A stretch of 64,000 nucleotides of DNA, from NCBI GenBank assembly GCA_035516035.1, contig DATJAS010000032.1:45461-109460 (forward strand), given 5' to 3'. This document shows positions 16,867-25,349 of the stretch, piece after piece. This DNA is from Fen-1273 sp035516035 (GTDB lineage: Bacteria > Bacteroidota > Ignavibacteria > UBA10030 > UBA6906). How positions within the stretch are numbered: the stretch's first letter is position 1; the number at the start of each line of letters is the position of its first letter. A program made the position numbers and the translations under genes. The notes under the pieces were generated by a model. It was not told where the DNA came from. It did not search any database and saw nothing but the letters and a program-made list of their open reading frames with translations.

Positions 16867-17406
16867 CTAACGGCGCCGGCCCATCGAGCGGTATACTCCG
16901 CCGCCACCACCGCCGTAGGAGCGGTAGCGGTAACCTCCATAGTAGGGTGCGTACCCCCGGTAGTAGTATGGATGATAGTATGCGCCCCAGTAGCCGTACC
17001 AGCCCGAAAAATACCAGGGCGACCACCACGGATAGTCCCAGTAGGAGTAGCCGTAATACGGCGGGTACCCGGCGTAGTACCGGGCCGGCGCCCGACCGCC
17101 TCCCCAGGGCTCGTCCGACTTCATCATCGCGCTGATCACCGTGTCGCTGACGCCGGAATCGGCAAGCTCGATCACGTCGGGAGTCCGAAGGACAAACGTC
17201 GATCCGGACTTCCGGATCATGTCGATGATGACATTGTCACCAATCCGTGCTTTCGACAGGGCGATCACGTCCTGTTTCGTCATGAGCATCGTCGAGTCAC
17301 GTACCGGGCGGTGTTCCCGGTAGCGGTAGCTCGAGTATTCCGGCGCGCAGCCGGCGGCCGCAAGTCCTATCACCAGGACTGCAAGCCAGAGCGTGTTGCG
17401 TTTCAT
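16867..17406 (-). CDS. Lipoprotein with Tyr/Gly-rich C-terminal half
   Basis: 179 residues from the ATG at 17406, supported by GGGAGGGG just upstream and by a lipoprotein signal (VLVIGLAAAGC, lipobox Cys19). Residues 40-95 form a short soluble domain (MTKQDVIALSKARIGDNVI, then ADSGVSDTVISAMM) resembling helical repeat segments often seen in secreted bacterial proteins. From about residue 108 to the end the sequence is dominated by Tyr, Trp, Gly and Pro (YYAGYPPYYGYSYWDYPWW) and ends in RSMGRRR. Such tails are probably surface-exposed and disordered or adhesive; function unknown. No other gene is seen in 17407..17593. Confidence 0.75.
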   Translation of the reverse strand: MKRNTLWLAVLVIGLAAAGCAPEYSSYRYREHRPVRDSTMLMTKQDVIALSKARIGDNVIIDMIRKSGSTFVLRTPDVIELADSGVSDTVISAMMKSDEPWGGGRAPARYYAGYPPYYGYSYWDYPWWSPWYFSGWYGYWGAYYHPYYYRGYAPYYGGYRYRSYGGGGGGVYRSMGRRR

Positions 17407-17593
17407 ATCCCCTCCCTTTAAAGGAAATGTGAAGTGTCGGGTGGGGGGTGATGGTGGTAAAGCGAGACCCCTTTTCCTCTGTACCGTATTCAACACCCGC
17501 GCATCCTGGCGGGTGCCCTGCCCTCTACACCTCTTCCCATTTGACCGATCGGCAGCCGGCACAGTTTAATGTACCGATTCTCTCAACAACAAA

Positions 17594-17818
17594 CTAGGGT
17601 ACAGCGACGGTCTTCTCACGCGGTGAACCCCCCCGCTCGTTGAACGCCTCGACGGAGAACCAGTACGGCTCCCCGGAGAGATCGGCAATCACGCTCCATG
17701 ATTTGCCGTTGGGGGAGGCCGAGATCCTGAACTGTGTGCAGACGGTGGAATCCCGGACGATGACCGGATCAGCCCCCGAGCGATGCGAGATGCAGCGGGT
17801 GCTCTCCTCGAGCGTGCA
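17594..17818 (-). pseudogene. Remnant of a fibronectin type III C-terminal domain
   Basis: On the reverse strand, directly behind the stop codon of the molybdenum hydroxylase, about 73 codons read through to a TAG at 17594..17596: TQFRISASPNGKSWSVIADL, then GEPYWFSVEAFNERGGS. This is the end of a FnIII domain, as found at the C-terminus of glycoside hydrolases and other exoenzymes. There is no Met and no usable start, and the frame is closed upstream by the neighbour's stop. It is most likely the 3' end of a gene truncated by insertion or deletion at about 17819. Confidence 0.6.
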
Positions 17819-19975
17819 CTAGCCCTGATTCAGCGCCTTCTTCACCACATCGGGCGTCATCGGGAGCTCGAGGACGCGGGCCCCGACTGCATCGCAGATG
17901 GCGTTGGCGAGCACGGCTCCCATCGTGACGATGGCCGGTTCTCCTCCCCCCTGCGGCGGGGCGTCCTCGTCGTCGATCAGGTGCGTCTCGATCTCGGGGA
18001 GCCACGAGAAACGGGGTATCTCGTACGAATCGAAATTCAGGTCTGTAATGGCGCCCCCCTTGAAGTGCAGACCTTCGCGGAGCGCGTACCCGAGACCCAT
18101 CGTGATGCACCCTTCCATCTGGAGCGCGGCCCCGGCCGGGTTCACCACGAGCCCCATATCCTGGACGGCCAGCACGCGCTTCGCTTTCACTTCCCCGGTT
18201 GCGCGGTCGACCGCGACCGCGGCCATGCTCGCGACATATGTCCCTGCGTCAATGCCAAGCGCGACACCGATCCCTTTTTCTCCCTGCGCCTTCGCCGCCT
18301 GCCAGCCGAACTTCTCCGCGGCGGTCTGCAGCACGCGCTTCATCTTCGCGTCCTTCAGGTGCCGCAGGCGAAATTCCACGGGATCAACGCCTGCTTTCGC
18401 CGCCATGACGTCCATCTGCGACTCGCGGGCAAACGTGTTGGTGTTGTTCCCCGGCGCCCTCCAGGCGCCGGTGGCGAACGGGTGGCTCCCCGCCGCGCCC
18501 TCCCAGCCCGCGTTGTAGGCGGTCGTCCGGTGATTCGGGATCGTGTAAAACTGCTCTGCACCCCGCTCGCCGGCAAAGTAGACGCCGTAGTCCCAGAACG
18601 TGATGCCACCCCCGGAATCGACCCCGGAGCGGATCGTCACGACCGCGGCGGGCCTGAACGAATCATAAAAGAACTCCTCGCTCCTGGTCCAGGCGACCTG
18701 CACGGGTTTCCCGGCGAGTCGCGCCAGGCGGGCCGCTTCGATGACCTGCAGGTGCCTTGATTTGCCGCCGAACCCACCGCCGACAAACGGGGTGATGACG
18801 CGGACGTCCCCGGTGCGGAAACCCAGCTCGTGCGCCACTTCTTCCCGGGCGCCGAACGGTGCCTGCGTGGACGCCCAGACGGTCGCCTTCTTCCCTTCAA
18901 TGCTCACCACCGCCGTGTGTGGCTCCATCGGGGCGTGGGCGACGTACGCGTTGAGGTATTTCCGCTCGACAATCGATGCCGAGGCGTGTTCTCCCGCGCC
19001 GAGATCTCCGCCGCTCGCCACGGTCCTCCCTTCGGGAGCGACCTTGAGGAGGTGGTCGTAAATCGTCCGGTCGTCAAACGCCGGCGGCGGCGTGTTGTAC
19101 GTCGCCTTAATCTTCCCGAGGGCTTCCTGCGCGACGTCGGGAGACTCGTGGAGCACCGCAATGAGGTCGCCGTCCCTGATCACGCGCACACCCTTCACCG
19201 ATTCCGCTCCCGAGACGTCAACGCCCGAGAGCTTTGCATCGTGCGCCGGCGGACGGAGGATCCTCGCATAGAGCAACCCCGGGGGGTGAATATCACCGGC
19301 GAACTTCGCCTTCCCGGTGACCTTTTCGAACGCGTCTCTCCGCGCGAGCGGCTTTGACATGATCTTGAATTCCGACGGCTTCTTGACGACCACAGGGTCC
19401 TTGAGCTGCCGGTCGATCTTCTTCCCCTGAGCAAGGGAGGCGTACGTGACGCGATTGCCCGTGTTGGTTTTCTCGAACACAGCGCCCGCTTCCGTGGCGA
19501 GCTGGCCGACGGGGACGTGCAGACGCTCGGCTGCCATGTCCATCAGGACCCGCCTCGCCTCCGCCCCCGCGGTCCTGAGCGATGGACCGAACCCCCGGGT
19601 GCTGAGCGAGCCCCATGTCCCGCGGTCGAACGGGCAGAGATCGGTATCCCCCATCACCATGTCGATGTCCTCGATGCGCACGTCAAGCTCATCGGCAAGC
19701 ATCTGCGCGAGCGAGGTGACGATCCCCTGCCCCATCTCGATCTTCCCGGTGTAGCACGCCACGCGCCCGTCCTCGCCGATCCGGAGGTACGCGTTGAAAT
19801 CCGAAGGCCCGCCCTGGACGACCGGCCTCCCTGTGCCCTCCTGCGTCAGGATGGAGAGGTCCCGCACCTTGAAGAAGAGGAAAATCCCCGTGCCCGCCGA
19901 TTTCAGGAACCGCCGGCGATCCATCGCGAGATCGATCTCCGCGGCGTCGTTTTCCCAGTACTCGAACTCTTTCAT
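17819..19975 (-). CDS. iorB: Molybdopterin-binding subunit of xanthine-dehydrogenase-family enzyme (isoquinoline 1-oxidoreductase beta type)
   Basis: About 718 residues from the ATG at 19975, one base after the stop of the 2Fe-2S gene; the frame continues upstream but only inside that gene. A twin-arginine-like signal (MDRRRFLKSAGTGIFLFF) indicates folded export. Moco-binding motifs are visible: EMGQGIVTSLAQMLADE, GGGFGGKSRHLQV, TGAWRAPGNNTN and, near the C-terminus, GGGEPAIVTMGA with the catalytic Glu. The order (2Fe-2S subunit, then large subunit, no FAD subunit) is that of IorAB-type periplasmic oxidoreductases, which hydroxylate N-heterocycles or oxidise aldehydes and pass electrons to cytochromes. 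No cytochrome gene is adjacent. Confidence 0.88.
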   Translation of the reverse strand: MKEFEYWENDAAEIDLAMDRRRFLKSAGTGIFLFFKVRDLSILTQEGTGRPVVQGGPSDFNAYLRIGEDGRVACYTGKIEMGQGIVTSLAQMLADELDVRIEDIDMVMGDTDLCPFDRGTWGSLSTRGFGPSLRTAGAEARRVLMDMAAERLHVPVGQLATEAGAVFEKTNTGNRVTYASLAQGKKIDRQLKDPVVVKKPSEFKIMSKPLARRDAFEKVTGKAKFAGDIHPPGLLYARILRPPAHDAKLSGVDVSGAESVKGVRVIRDGDLIAVLHESPDVAQEALGKIKATYNTPPPAFDDRTIYDHLLKVAPEGRTVASGGDLGAGEHASASIVERKYLNAYVAHAPMEPHTAVVSIEGKKATVWASTQAPFGAREEVAHELGFRTGDVRVITPFVGGGFGGKSRHLQVIEAARLARLAGKPVQVAWTRSEEFFYDSFRPAAVVTIRSGVDSGGGITFWDYGVYFAGERGAEQFYTIPNHRTTAYNAGWEGAAGSHPFATGAWRAPGNNTNTFARESQMDVMAAKAGVDPVEFRLRHLKDAKMKRVLQTAAEKFGWQAAKAQGEKGIGVALGIDAGTYVASMAAVAVDRATGEVKAKRVLAVQDMGLVVNPAGAALQMEGCITMGLGYALREGLHFKGGAITDLNFDSYEIPRFSWLPEIETHLIDDEDAPPQGGGEPAIVTMGAVLANAICDAVGARVLELPMTPDVVKKALNQG

Positions 19976-19976
19976 G

Positions 19977-20453
19977 TCAGAGCCCTCCCTCCATGACCTT
20001 CGCCGCCTCCTGGATCGCCACGACGATGCGATTGTGCGCGCCGCAGCGACAGAGGTTGTCGTCCATACCCTCGACGATCTGCGCGGTCGTCGGGCGGGGA
20101 TTCTTGCGGAGGAGCGCATAGGCATTCATGATCATCCCCGGCGTGCAGTACCCGCACTGGAGCGCATCGTGGTCCATGAACGCTTTCTGCACCGGGTGCA
20201 CGCCGGCGCCGCCGGCCAGGCCTTCGATGGTCATCACCGTCTTGCCGCTCACCTCCTTGAGGGCCGTCTGGCACGAGCGCACGGCTTCGCCGTTGAGAAT
20301 CACGGTGCACGCCCCGCAGAGTCCCTCGCCGCAGCCGTATTTCGTTCCTGTCAGTGCAAGATCAGTGCGCAGGACCCAGAGCAGCGGGCGATCTGCGTCG
20401 GTCGTTACCGAGGCAGGTTTGCCGTTCAGGGTGAAACGGATTGTGGATTGCAT
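19977..20453 (-). CDS. iorA: 2Fe-2S subunit of molybdenum hydroxylase (IorA-like)
   Basis: 158 residues with two [2Fe-2S] motifs. The plant-type cluster is KYGCGEGLCGACTVILNG with a fourth Cys in VRSCQ. The second is DALQCGYCTPGM followed by NLCRCGAHNRIVVAI. GGAGGAATTC precedes the ATG. No FAD domain is present. It passes electrons from the Moco subunit encoded 1 nt downstream. The partner carries a Tat-like signal and this subunit does not, which is usual for co-exported pairs. CRCGAHNR is the form typical of isoquinoline-oxidoreductase-type rather than xanthine-dehydrogenase-type subunits (CRCTGY). Confidence 0.92.
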   Translation of the reverse strand: MQSTIRFTLNGKPASVTTDADRPLLWVLRTDLALTGTKYGCGEGLCGACTVILNGEAVRSCQTALKEVSGKTVMTIEGLAGGAGVHPVQKAFMDHDALQCGYCTPGMIMNAYALLRKNPRPTTAQIVEGMDDNLCRCGAHNRIVVAIQEAAKVMEGGL

Positions 20454-20465
20454 AAGAATTCCTCC

Positions 20466-20525
20466 AGATTGCCACGCCGAAAATCGGCGTGGTCCAAAAA
20501 GCGGACTTCGCTCGCGATGATGGGG
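20466..20525 (+). repeat. Dispersed hairpin repeat, copy 2 (degenerate end)
   Basis: AGATTGCCACGCCGAAAATC, then GGCGTGGTCC...GCGGACTTCGCTCGCGATGA. The CCACGCC/GGCGTGG hairpin is intact and the terminal GCAATGAC is degraded to GCGATGA. It lies ahead of iorA and after the dioxygenase gene. Confidence 0.8.
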
Positions 20526-20539
20526 GCGGCGCTACCGCA

Positions 20540-21355
20540 TCACCCGATGCGGAATGACGTCATCGAGATCGCACCGAGCTCCGTCTTGTCGTTGAAGAAC
20601 GAGACCCCGTCTTCGTCGCTCCTGAGACCCAGCGCATACAGCAACGGGAGATAGTGCTCCGGCGTCGGCACGCCCATCTGTACTTCGCGGCTGAGCGACC
20701 TGTAATTGATGAGCATGTCGCTCTCGTTTCCCGCGATCAGGTTCTTGATCTGCTCGGTCGCCTCCATCGCCCAGTCGAACCCCGACCTCGCATCCCAGTC
20801 GATCATCCCGAGATTGTGGACCATGTTGCCGCTCCCGGCGATGAGCACCCCTTTGCGCCTGAACGCCGCGAGCTCGCGGGAAAGATCGAAGTGCCACCGG
20901 GGGGGCTTCGTGCGGTCCAGGCTGAGCTGGATAATCGGCGTGTCGGCGTCGGGAAAGAGGTGCTTCATGACGCTCCAGCAGCCGTGATCGAGCCCCCATT
21001 CAAAATCGAGCGCGACATCCGTCCCCCTGACCTGCGCCTTCGTCTCGCCCGCAAGCTCCGGATCGCCGGGCGCCGGATATTCCACCTCGTACAACTCGCC
21101 CGGGAAACCGCCGAAGTCGTGGATCGTCTGCGGCCGCCCCATCGCCGTCACGTACGTACCCCTCGTTTCCCAGTGCGCCGATATGCAGAGCACCGCGCGC
21201 GGCCTCGGGAGAGCATTCCCCACCGCTTTCCAGCCGCGCGAGAACTCGTTGTCGGTGATCGCGTTCATGGGATTTCCGTGGCCGACAAAGAGGACGGGCA
21301 TCGGAGGAGTCTCCCCTTGCCCTGATACCAGCTTGCTGAGCTCACTCGTGTTCAT
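20540..21355 (-). CDS. ygiD: 4,5-DOPA-extradiol-dioxygenase-like protein (YgiD family)
   Basis: 271 residues, normal length for the YgiD/LigB-type class III extradiol dioxygenases. The metal-ligand and active-site His residues are all in place: LFVGHGNPMNAI, CISAHWETRG, WGLDHGCWSV and GSGNMVHNLG. Family members cleave catecholic rings such as DOPA using Fe(II) or Zn; the physiological substrate in bacteria is often unknown. The gene is followed by the HhH gene on the opposite side (47-nt gap) and seems monocistronic or weakly linked. Confidence 0.93.
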   Translation of the reverse strand: MNTSELSKLVSGQGETPPMPVLFVGHGNPMNAITDNEFSRGWKAVGNALPRPRAVLCISAHWETRGTYVTAMGRPQTIHDFGGFPGELYEVEYPAPGDPELAGETKAQVRGTDVALDFEWGLDHGCWSVMKHLFPDADTPIIQLSLDRTKPPRWHFDLSRELAAFRRKGVLIAGSGNMVHNLGMIDWDARSGFDWAMEATEQIKNLIAGNESDMLINYRSLSREVQMGVPTPEHYLPLLYALGLRSDEDGVSFFNDKTELGAISMTSFRIG

Positions 21356-21401
21356 GGCATGCTACAGGATACGTGACCGGGCGGCACCGGGCGAGCGGCG
21401 A

Positions 21402-22097
21402 TCAGGCCGCCCCGTAGAACACGCCGCACTCTTTCTCTCTCCCCCTGACCACCCGTTTCCCTTTCAGCGTCCCCCGTTGCTCGGTGACGACGGTACACTG
21501 GTTCTCCCCCTTGCCGCTCTCGTAGTAGACCACCACCCAGTCGGCCGTCTTCCCCAGCTTGTGCGCGGTCGCGGTATTCGAAAACATGACGGTGAATTTC
21601 CATCCCTTGCGCGATGCGGCCAGGATCGGCAGCCACGCCTTCCTGTCGGGATTCAGCGCACGGGGGGCGATCATCTTCAGCCTTCGCGCGGCCGCCTTCT
21701 CGCGATACTCGGCGTCCATTTCGAGGATGAGGCCGACCGGAATCACTGGCGCGTCGCGCGGAGCCGGGGGATGCTCCTTTTTCGCCTCCCGGGCCTTCGC
21801 CAGGTCCGCAGGGGATACTTCTTTCCTGAGCGTCTCCAGGAGTTCCATCCTGCCGGAGGTAACGAATTCAGCGATCAGGCCCGCGAGCCGCTCGCCGACT
21901 CCGGGAATGCCGTCCAGCGCGGCGGCTCCCCCCTCTTTCGCCTTCCTGCCGATCTGCGCACGCGACGCGCGCACCGATGCTGCCGCGGTGCGGTAGCTCT
22001 TCACCCGAAATGGGTTCTCATCCTTCGCCGCGAGGTGGTCCGCGATCAGGTCGAGCTGCGCGGCGATCTGCGCGTTTGTCGGGGGAGCGGCGGGCAT
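21402..22097 (-). CDS. Helix-hairpin-helix protein related to PolX N-terminus
   Basis: 231 residues. The N-terminal 85 resemble the HhH region of family X DNA polymerases: NAQIAAQLDLIADHLAAKDE, PFRVKSYRTAAASVR, and the hairpin ALDGIPGVGERLAGLIAEF. The C-terminal part (about 130-231) lacks polymerase motifs and instead has a compact domain (WKFTVMFSNTATAHKLGKTA, DWVVVYYES, RGTLKGKRVVRGREKECGVF) seen in small proteins of unknown role that are often joined to this HhH module. DNA binding is likely, catalysis unknown. Confidence 0.8.
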   Translation of the reverse strand: MPAAPPTNAQIAAQLDLIADHLAAKDENPFRVKSYRTAAASVRASRAQIGRKAKEGGAAALDGIPGVGERLAGLIAEFVTSGRMELLETLRKEVSPADLAKAREAKKEHPPAPRDAPVIPVGLILEMDAEYREKAAARRLKMIAPRALNPDRKAWLPILAASRKGWKFTVMFSNTATAHKLGKTADWVVVYYESGKGENQCTVVTEQRGTLKGKRVVRGREKECGVFYGAA

Positions 22098-22136
22098 CGG
22101 TCGGCCGGGAGGATATTCAGGAACGCGTGCAGGGTT

Positions 22137-22544
22137 TTAATCCCAGGAATGTTTTCCTCTCGTCACCCCGAATCTCCCTCCCCCGATGAAGATGAGCGCG
22201 ATCGCGCCGAGCAGGAGGACCGTTTCCAGTTCGATCCCGAGGATCCCCGAACCGCCATGGCCGAGCGAAGTCTTCATCAGGAGAATGATGGCGACCACCA
22301 TGGTGAGGGCGATCAGGGAAGCGGCCACGCGCGTTCGGTAGCCCGCGAGCACCAGGATGGGAGCCACGATCCCCCCCAGATAGGCGCCGTATGCCAGCAG
22401 CGAGGGGAGCCCCAACTCTCCGAGGGGGCCCATGATCCACTCAACACCGTGCCTGAGTTTGAAATAGCTGTGGACCAGGACGAAGAATCCTACGGCAACT
22501 CTGAGGAGGAGTTTTCCGAAATCCTCGGATGTCCCGGCGGCCAT
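22137..22544 (-). CDS. DoxX family membrane protein
   Basis: 135 residues from the ATG at 22544, supported by GGAGGA upstream. Four helices and the family features are present: LLLRVAVGFFVLVHSYFKL at the N-terminus, LPSLLAYGAYLGGIVAPILV and a final hydrophobic segment TVLLLGAIALIFIGG. DoxX-like proteins are quinone- or thiosulfate-linked in archaea, but most bacterial members are of unknown function. The open frame upstream of 22544 adds a hydrophobic extension without support. The gap to the GH31 gene behind it (22545..22808) is filled largely by a dispersed repeat. Confidence 0.85.
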   Translation of the reverse strand: MAAGTSEDFGKLLLRVAVGFFVLVHSYFKLRHGVEWIMGPLGELGLPSLLAYGAYLGGIVAPILVLAGYRTRVAASLIALTMVVAIILLMKTSLGHGGSGILGIELETVLLLGAIALIFIGGGRFGVTRGKHSWD

Positions 22545-22691
22545 CTGAATTCCTCCGCAGTAGTGGTGAGTCTGAAGGATCTTGTGAATGACCGCCAACG
22601 AAATCAACAGCAGGAGAAATGATCGAGTTCCTGCCATTCGAGGTCGCCTCAGGGAAGAATGTACCTGACAGCGCGGCGGGAGTCAAGGGTG

Positions 22692-22808
22692 GGATTGCCA
22701 CGCCAAAAAGCGGCGTGGTCCCAAAAGCGGACTTCGCTGAAAGCTCTCGCAATGACGGGGTTGGGGCGCTCGCAATGACGGGGTTGGGGCGCTCGCAATG
22801 GCGGGGGG
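22692..22808 (+). repeat. Dispersed hairpin repeat, copy 3, with 23-bp tandem end
   Basis: GGGATTGCCACGCC...GGCGTGGTCCC...GCGGACTTCGC, then three direct copies of the element's 3' end (CGCTCGCAATGACGGGGTT plus GGGG, period 23 bp; 22743..22808). It lies between GH31 and doxX. Confidence 0.85.
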
Positions 22809-25349
22809 TTACCGGAGGCGAATGCCTGAGATTATGACGGTGGTGGCTGTGTCCGTCCCCCGGGTTACCGCCAGCGTCAGGAGCGACGCGTGAGGATCGT
22901 ACGTGTATGCGCTGGCCGGCACGACATCCCGGGAGAGATCCGGGCTGCGGTGCAAACCCCTTCCCCCGATGGATACGCCCGAGGGGACGGCTGCAACCGT
23001 GTGGATCTTCACTATATAAGTGCGCCGCGCAAGTTTTCCCGCGAATGAGCCCGCGGCACGGCCCAGGGCGAGCACCATCTGCGTTCGGTGTCCGGACCGG
23101 CGCATCAGCGCGCTAAACGGGGTGAGAGCGTAGCTCCCGGAGAGATATGCAGTCGATTTGCCGTCGTCCTCATAGAGCGTCGAGGATGCGATGCCAACGG
23201 GCGAGGGATACACCTGGAGCGTCAGCGTGTCGGCGGGCCGCTGGTCGGTGTAGTCCATCTCCCCGGCCATCGGGATGATGCTCCCCCGTTTCACGTAGAG
23301 GGGGAGCGTGCCGAGCGGCGCAGGCACGGTGAGCGATGAGCCGCCGTGGATGATCTCGTCAGTCCTGAAGTCGACCCAGTCGCCCGCCGGGAACTCGACA
23401 TCTCTCGATGCAACCCCCGCGCGAAGGACCGGCGCGACAAGGAACGCGTCGCCCCAGAGGTACGAAGAGCGTTCGTCAACGAACCTCCTATCGCCCGGAT
23501 ACATCATCACGAGGGGACGCGCCATCGGAAGGCCGCTCTCGCACGCCTCGTGGGCGGTGGAATACGTGTACGGCAGCAGGCGGTAGCGGAGACGAATCAT
23601 CTCCCGGCAGATGGATTCGGCTTCCGGACCGAACATCCAGGGCTCCGTCGGCGAGCCATGAGTCATCTCCCCCGCGCCGTGCGCGCGAGCGACCGGCGTG
23701 AACACGCCGAATTCCATCCAGCGGGTGTAGAGCTCCGCGGTCGTCGGGTTCCGCGCATACCCCCCGATATCGGAGTTCTGGTAGACGAGTCCCGACATGC
23801 CCGCGTTCAGTATGATCGGTATCTGCGCGGCCAGGCCCTCAAACGTCCGCGACACGTCTCCCGACCAGGTCACGACCCCGTAACGCTGGATCCCGGCAGA
23901 GCCGGAGCGGGTGAGATTGAAGAGGCGGTCCCCCGGGCGGAACCGAGCTATCCCTTCAAAAATCGTCCGCGCCCAGAGGAGGTTATATATATTGTGCACC
24001 CGCGCCGCCGAACCGAGGAAGTGCACCATGCCCGGCGGGTGGCGCTCCGGTTCGCCGAGGTCCGTCCAGAGACCCGCGACCTCTGAGCCCATGAACGACG
24101 GGTACTTGCTCCACCACCATGAGGCCGCGGCGGGATTGGTGATGTCCAGGAGCGTGGCGTCGCACCCGCCGCACGACCACCAACCGGTGAGTGTAAACGG
24201 GCGCCCGAGCGAATCCCGCGCGACGTACCCCAGGCTGATCGCCTCGTCGTAGTTCCGCGACGGCGCGACAAGGTATGGCTCGGTGATCAGGATGGTCCTG
24301 ATCCCCTCGCGGAGAAAGTCGGACATCATCCTCCCCGGGTCGGGCCACGCGGTGGAATCCCAGGTCAGATCGCCCATCGAACGGAACCACTGGAGGTCCA
24401 GGACAATCGCGTCGCACGGAAAAGCCCGCGCGCGCAGAGTGTGCACCATGTCGCGGGCCTCGCCTTCATTCCTGTACCGGTTCTTCGACTGAATATACCC
24501 GAAGGCCCAACGAGGAGGAAGTGTGGGCCGCCCCGTGAGCCATGTGTACCGCTCCACGGCCCGCCTGAGCGATCCCGCCGCAATCACGTAGTACGTCAGC
24601 GTGCCTCCCGCCGCCGTGTATGAGAGCACGCCCGGATCGGAGGCGCCCACGTCGAACGTACCCCTGTACGTGTTGTCGAAGAAGAGGCCGTACCCCTTGC
24701 TCGAGGCGATAAACGGCACCCCGATATTCATCGTCGGGGGAGGAACGGCATAGCCTCCCACCTGGGTGTTCCAGCACGCGAACCGCTTGCCGCGCCTGTC
24801 AAGCCCGTCACCCCGCTCCCCCGTCCCGTAAAAGTGCTCATCGGGCCCGATCGAGAACTCCGCGACGCGGCCCGTGCCGTCGGCACCGGATCCCCCGCCG
24901 GATATCCCCGCAAGGAAGACGCTCCCCGCGGAATCGGCAAACGAGAGCCGCACCTCGTGCCTGCCACAGCGGACGACCAGCGAGCGCGTGGCAATCGTCA
25001 GGAGCGAATCGGAGTCATGCTGACTGACGGCGATGCCCGGATCAGGCTGCCTGACGACGGCGAATGAGGAGTCGGGAACAGGTGATGAAGGAGCGAGGAG
25101 ATCCACGCGGACCACATCTTCCGCGCAGAACGTGACGCGCACCCCGGAGGCCGATCCCCGGAGCGTGAAAGCGTTCCCCTCTCGAACGACACGGACGAGA
25201 CTCTCCGGTTGAGTCTTCGCGATGGTGGTCGCTCCGGCGTCGACGGGGGTGTCGCCGCCACCGATGGCGGTCGCTCCGGCACCAAGGACGATCGCGCCGG
25301 CACCGAGCGCGGACGCGAGCAGGAAAACGCGGGCCCTAGAAGTGCACAT
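22809..25349 (-). CDS. Glycoside hydrolase family 31 (alpha-glucosidase/alpha-xylosidase type), exported
   Basis: 846 residues. A signal peptide (RVFLLASALGAGAIV) precedes a Gly/Ala-rich low-complexity linker to about residue 40, a galactose-mutarotase-like N domain and a GH31 barrel (about 250-610). The catalytic nucleophile is in AGLWTDLGEPERHP (Asp430) and the acid/base in VTWSGDVSRTFEGL (Asp498). Other family blocks are WAFGYIQSKNRYRNE, FPCDAIVLDLQWF and FGVFTPVARAHG; residues 640-840 form the C-terminal beta domains. It cleaves alpha-linked glucose or xylose from glycans outside the cytoplasm. The ATG overlaps the end of the repeat-protein gene by 14 nt, so it belongs to the ndh-clc-repeat-GH31 run. 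Confidence 0.93.
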   Translation of the reverse strand: MCTSRARVFLLASALGAGAIVLGAGATAIGGGDTPVDAGATTIAKTQPESLVRVVREGNAFTLRGSASGVRVTFCAEDVVRVDLLAPSSPVPDSSFAVVRQPDPGIAVSQHDSDSLLTIATRSLVVRCGRHEVRLSFADSAGSVFLAGISGGGSGADGTGRVAEFSIGPDEHFYGTGERGDGLDRRGKRFACWNTQVGGYAVPPPTMNIGVPFIASSKGYGLFFDNTYRGTFDVGASDPGVLSYTAAGGTLTYYVIAAGSLRRAVERYTWLTGRPTLPPRWAFGYIQSKNRYRNEGEARDMVHTLRARAFPCDAIVLDLQWFRSMGDLTWDSTAWPDPGRMMSDFLREGIRTILITEPYLVAPSRNYDEAISLGYVARDSLGRPFTLTGWWSCGGCDATLLDITNPAAASWWWSKYPSFMGSEVAGLWTDLGEPERHPPGMVHFLGSAARVHNIYNLLWARTIFEGIARFRPGDRLFNLTRSGSAGIQRYGVVTWSGDVSRTFEGLAAQIPIILNAGMSGLVYQNSDIGGYARNPTTAELYTRWMEFGVFTPVARAHGAGEMTHGSPTEPWMFGPEAESICREMIRLRYRLLPYTYSTAHEACESGLPMARPLVMMYPGDRRFVDERSSYLWGDAFLVAPVLRAGVASRDVEFPAGDWVDFRTDEIIHGGSSLTVPAPLGTLPLYVKRGSIIPMAGEMDYTDQRPADTLTLQVYPSPVGIASSTLYEDDGKSTAYLSGSYALTPFSALMRRSGHRTQMVLALGRAAGSFAGKLARRTYIVKIHTVAAVPSGVSIGGRGLHRSPDLSRDVVPASAYTYDPHASLLTLAVTRGTDTATTVIISGIRLR

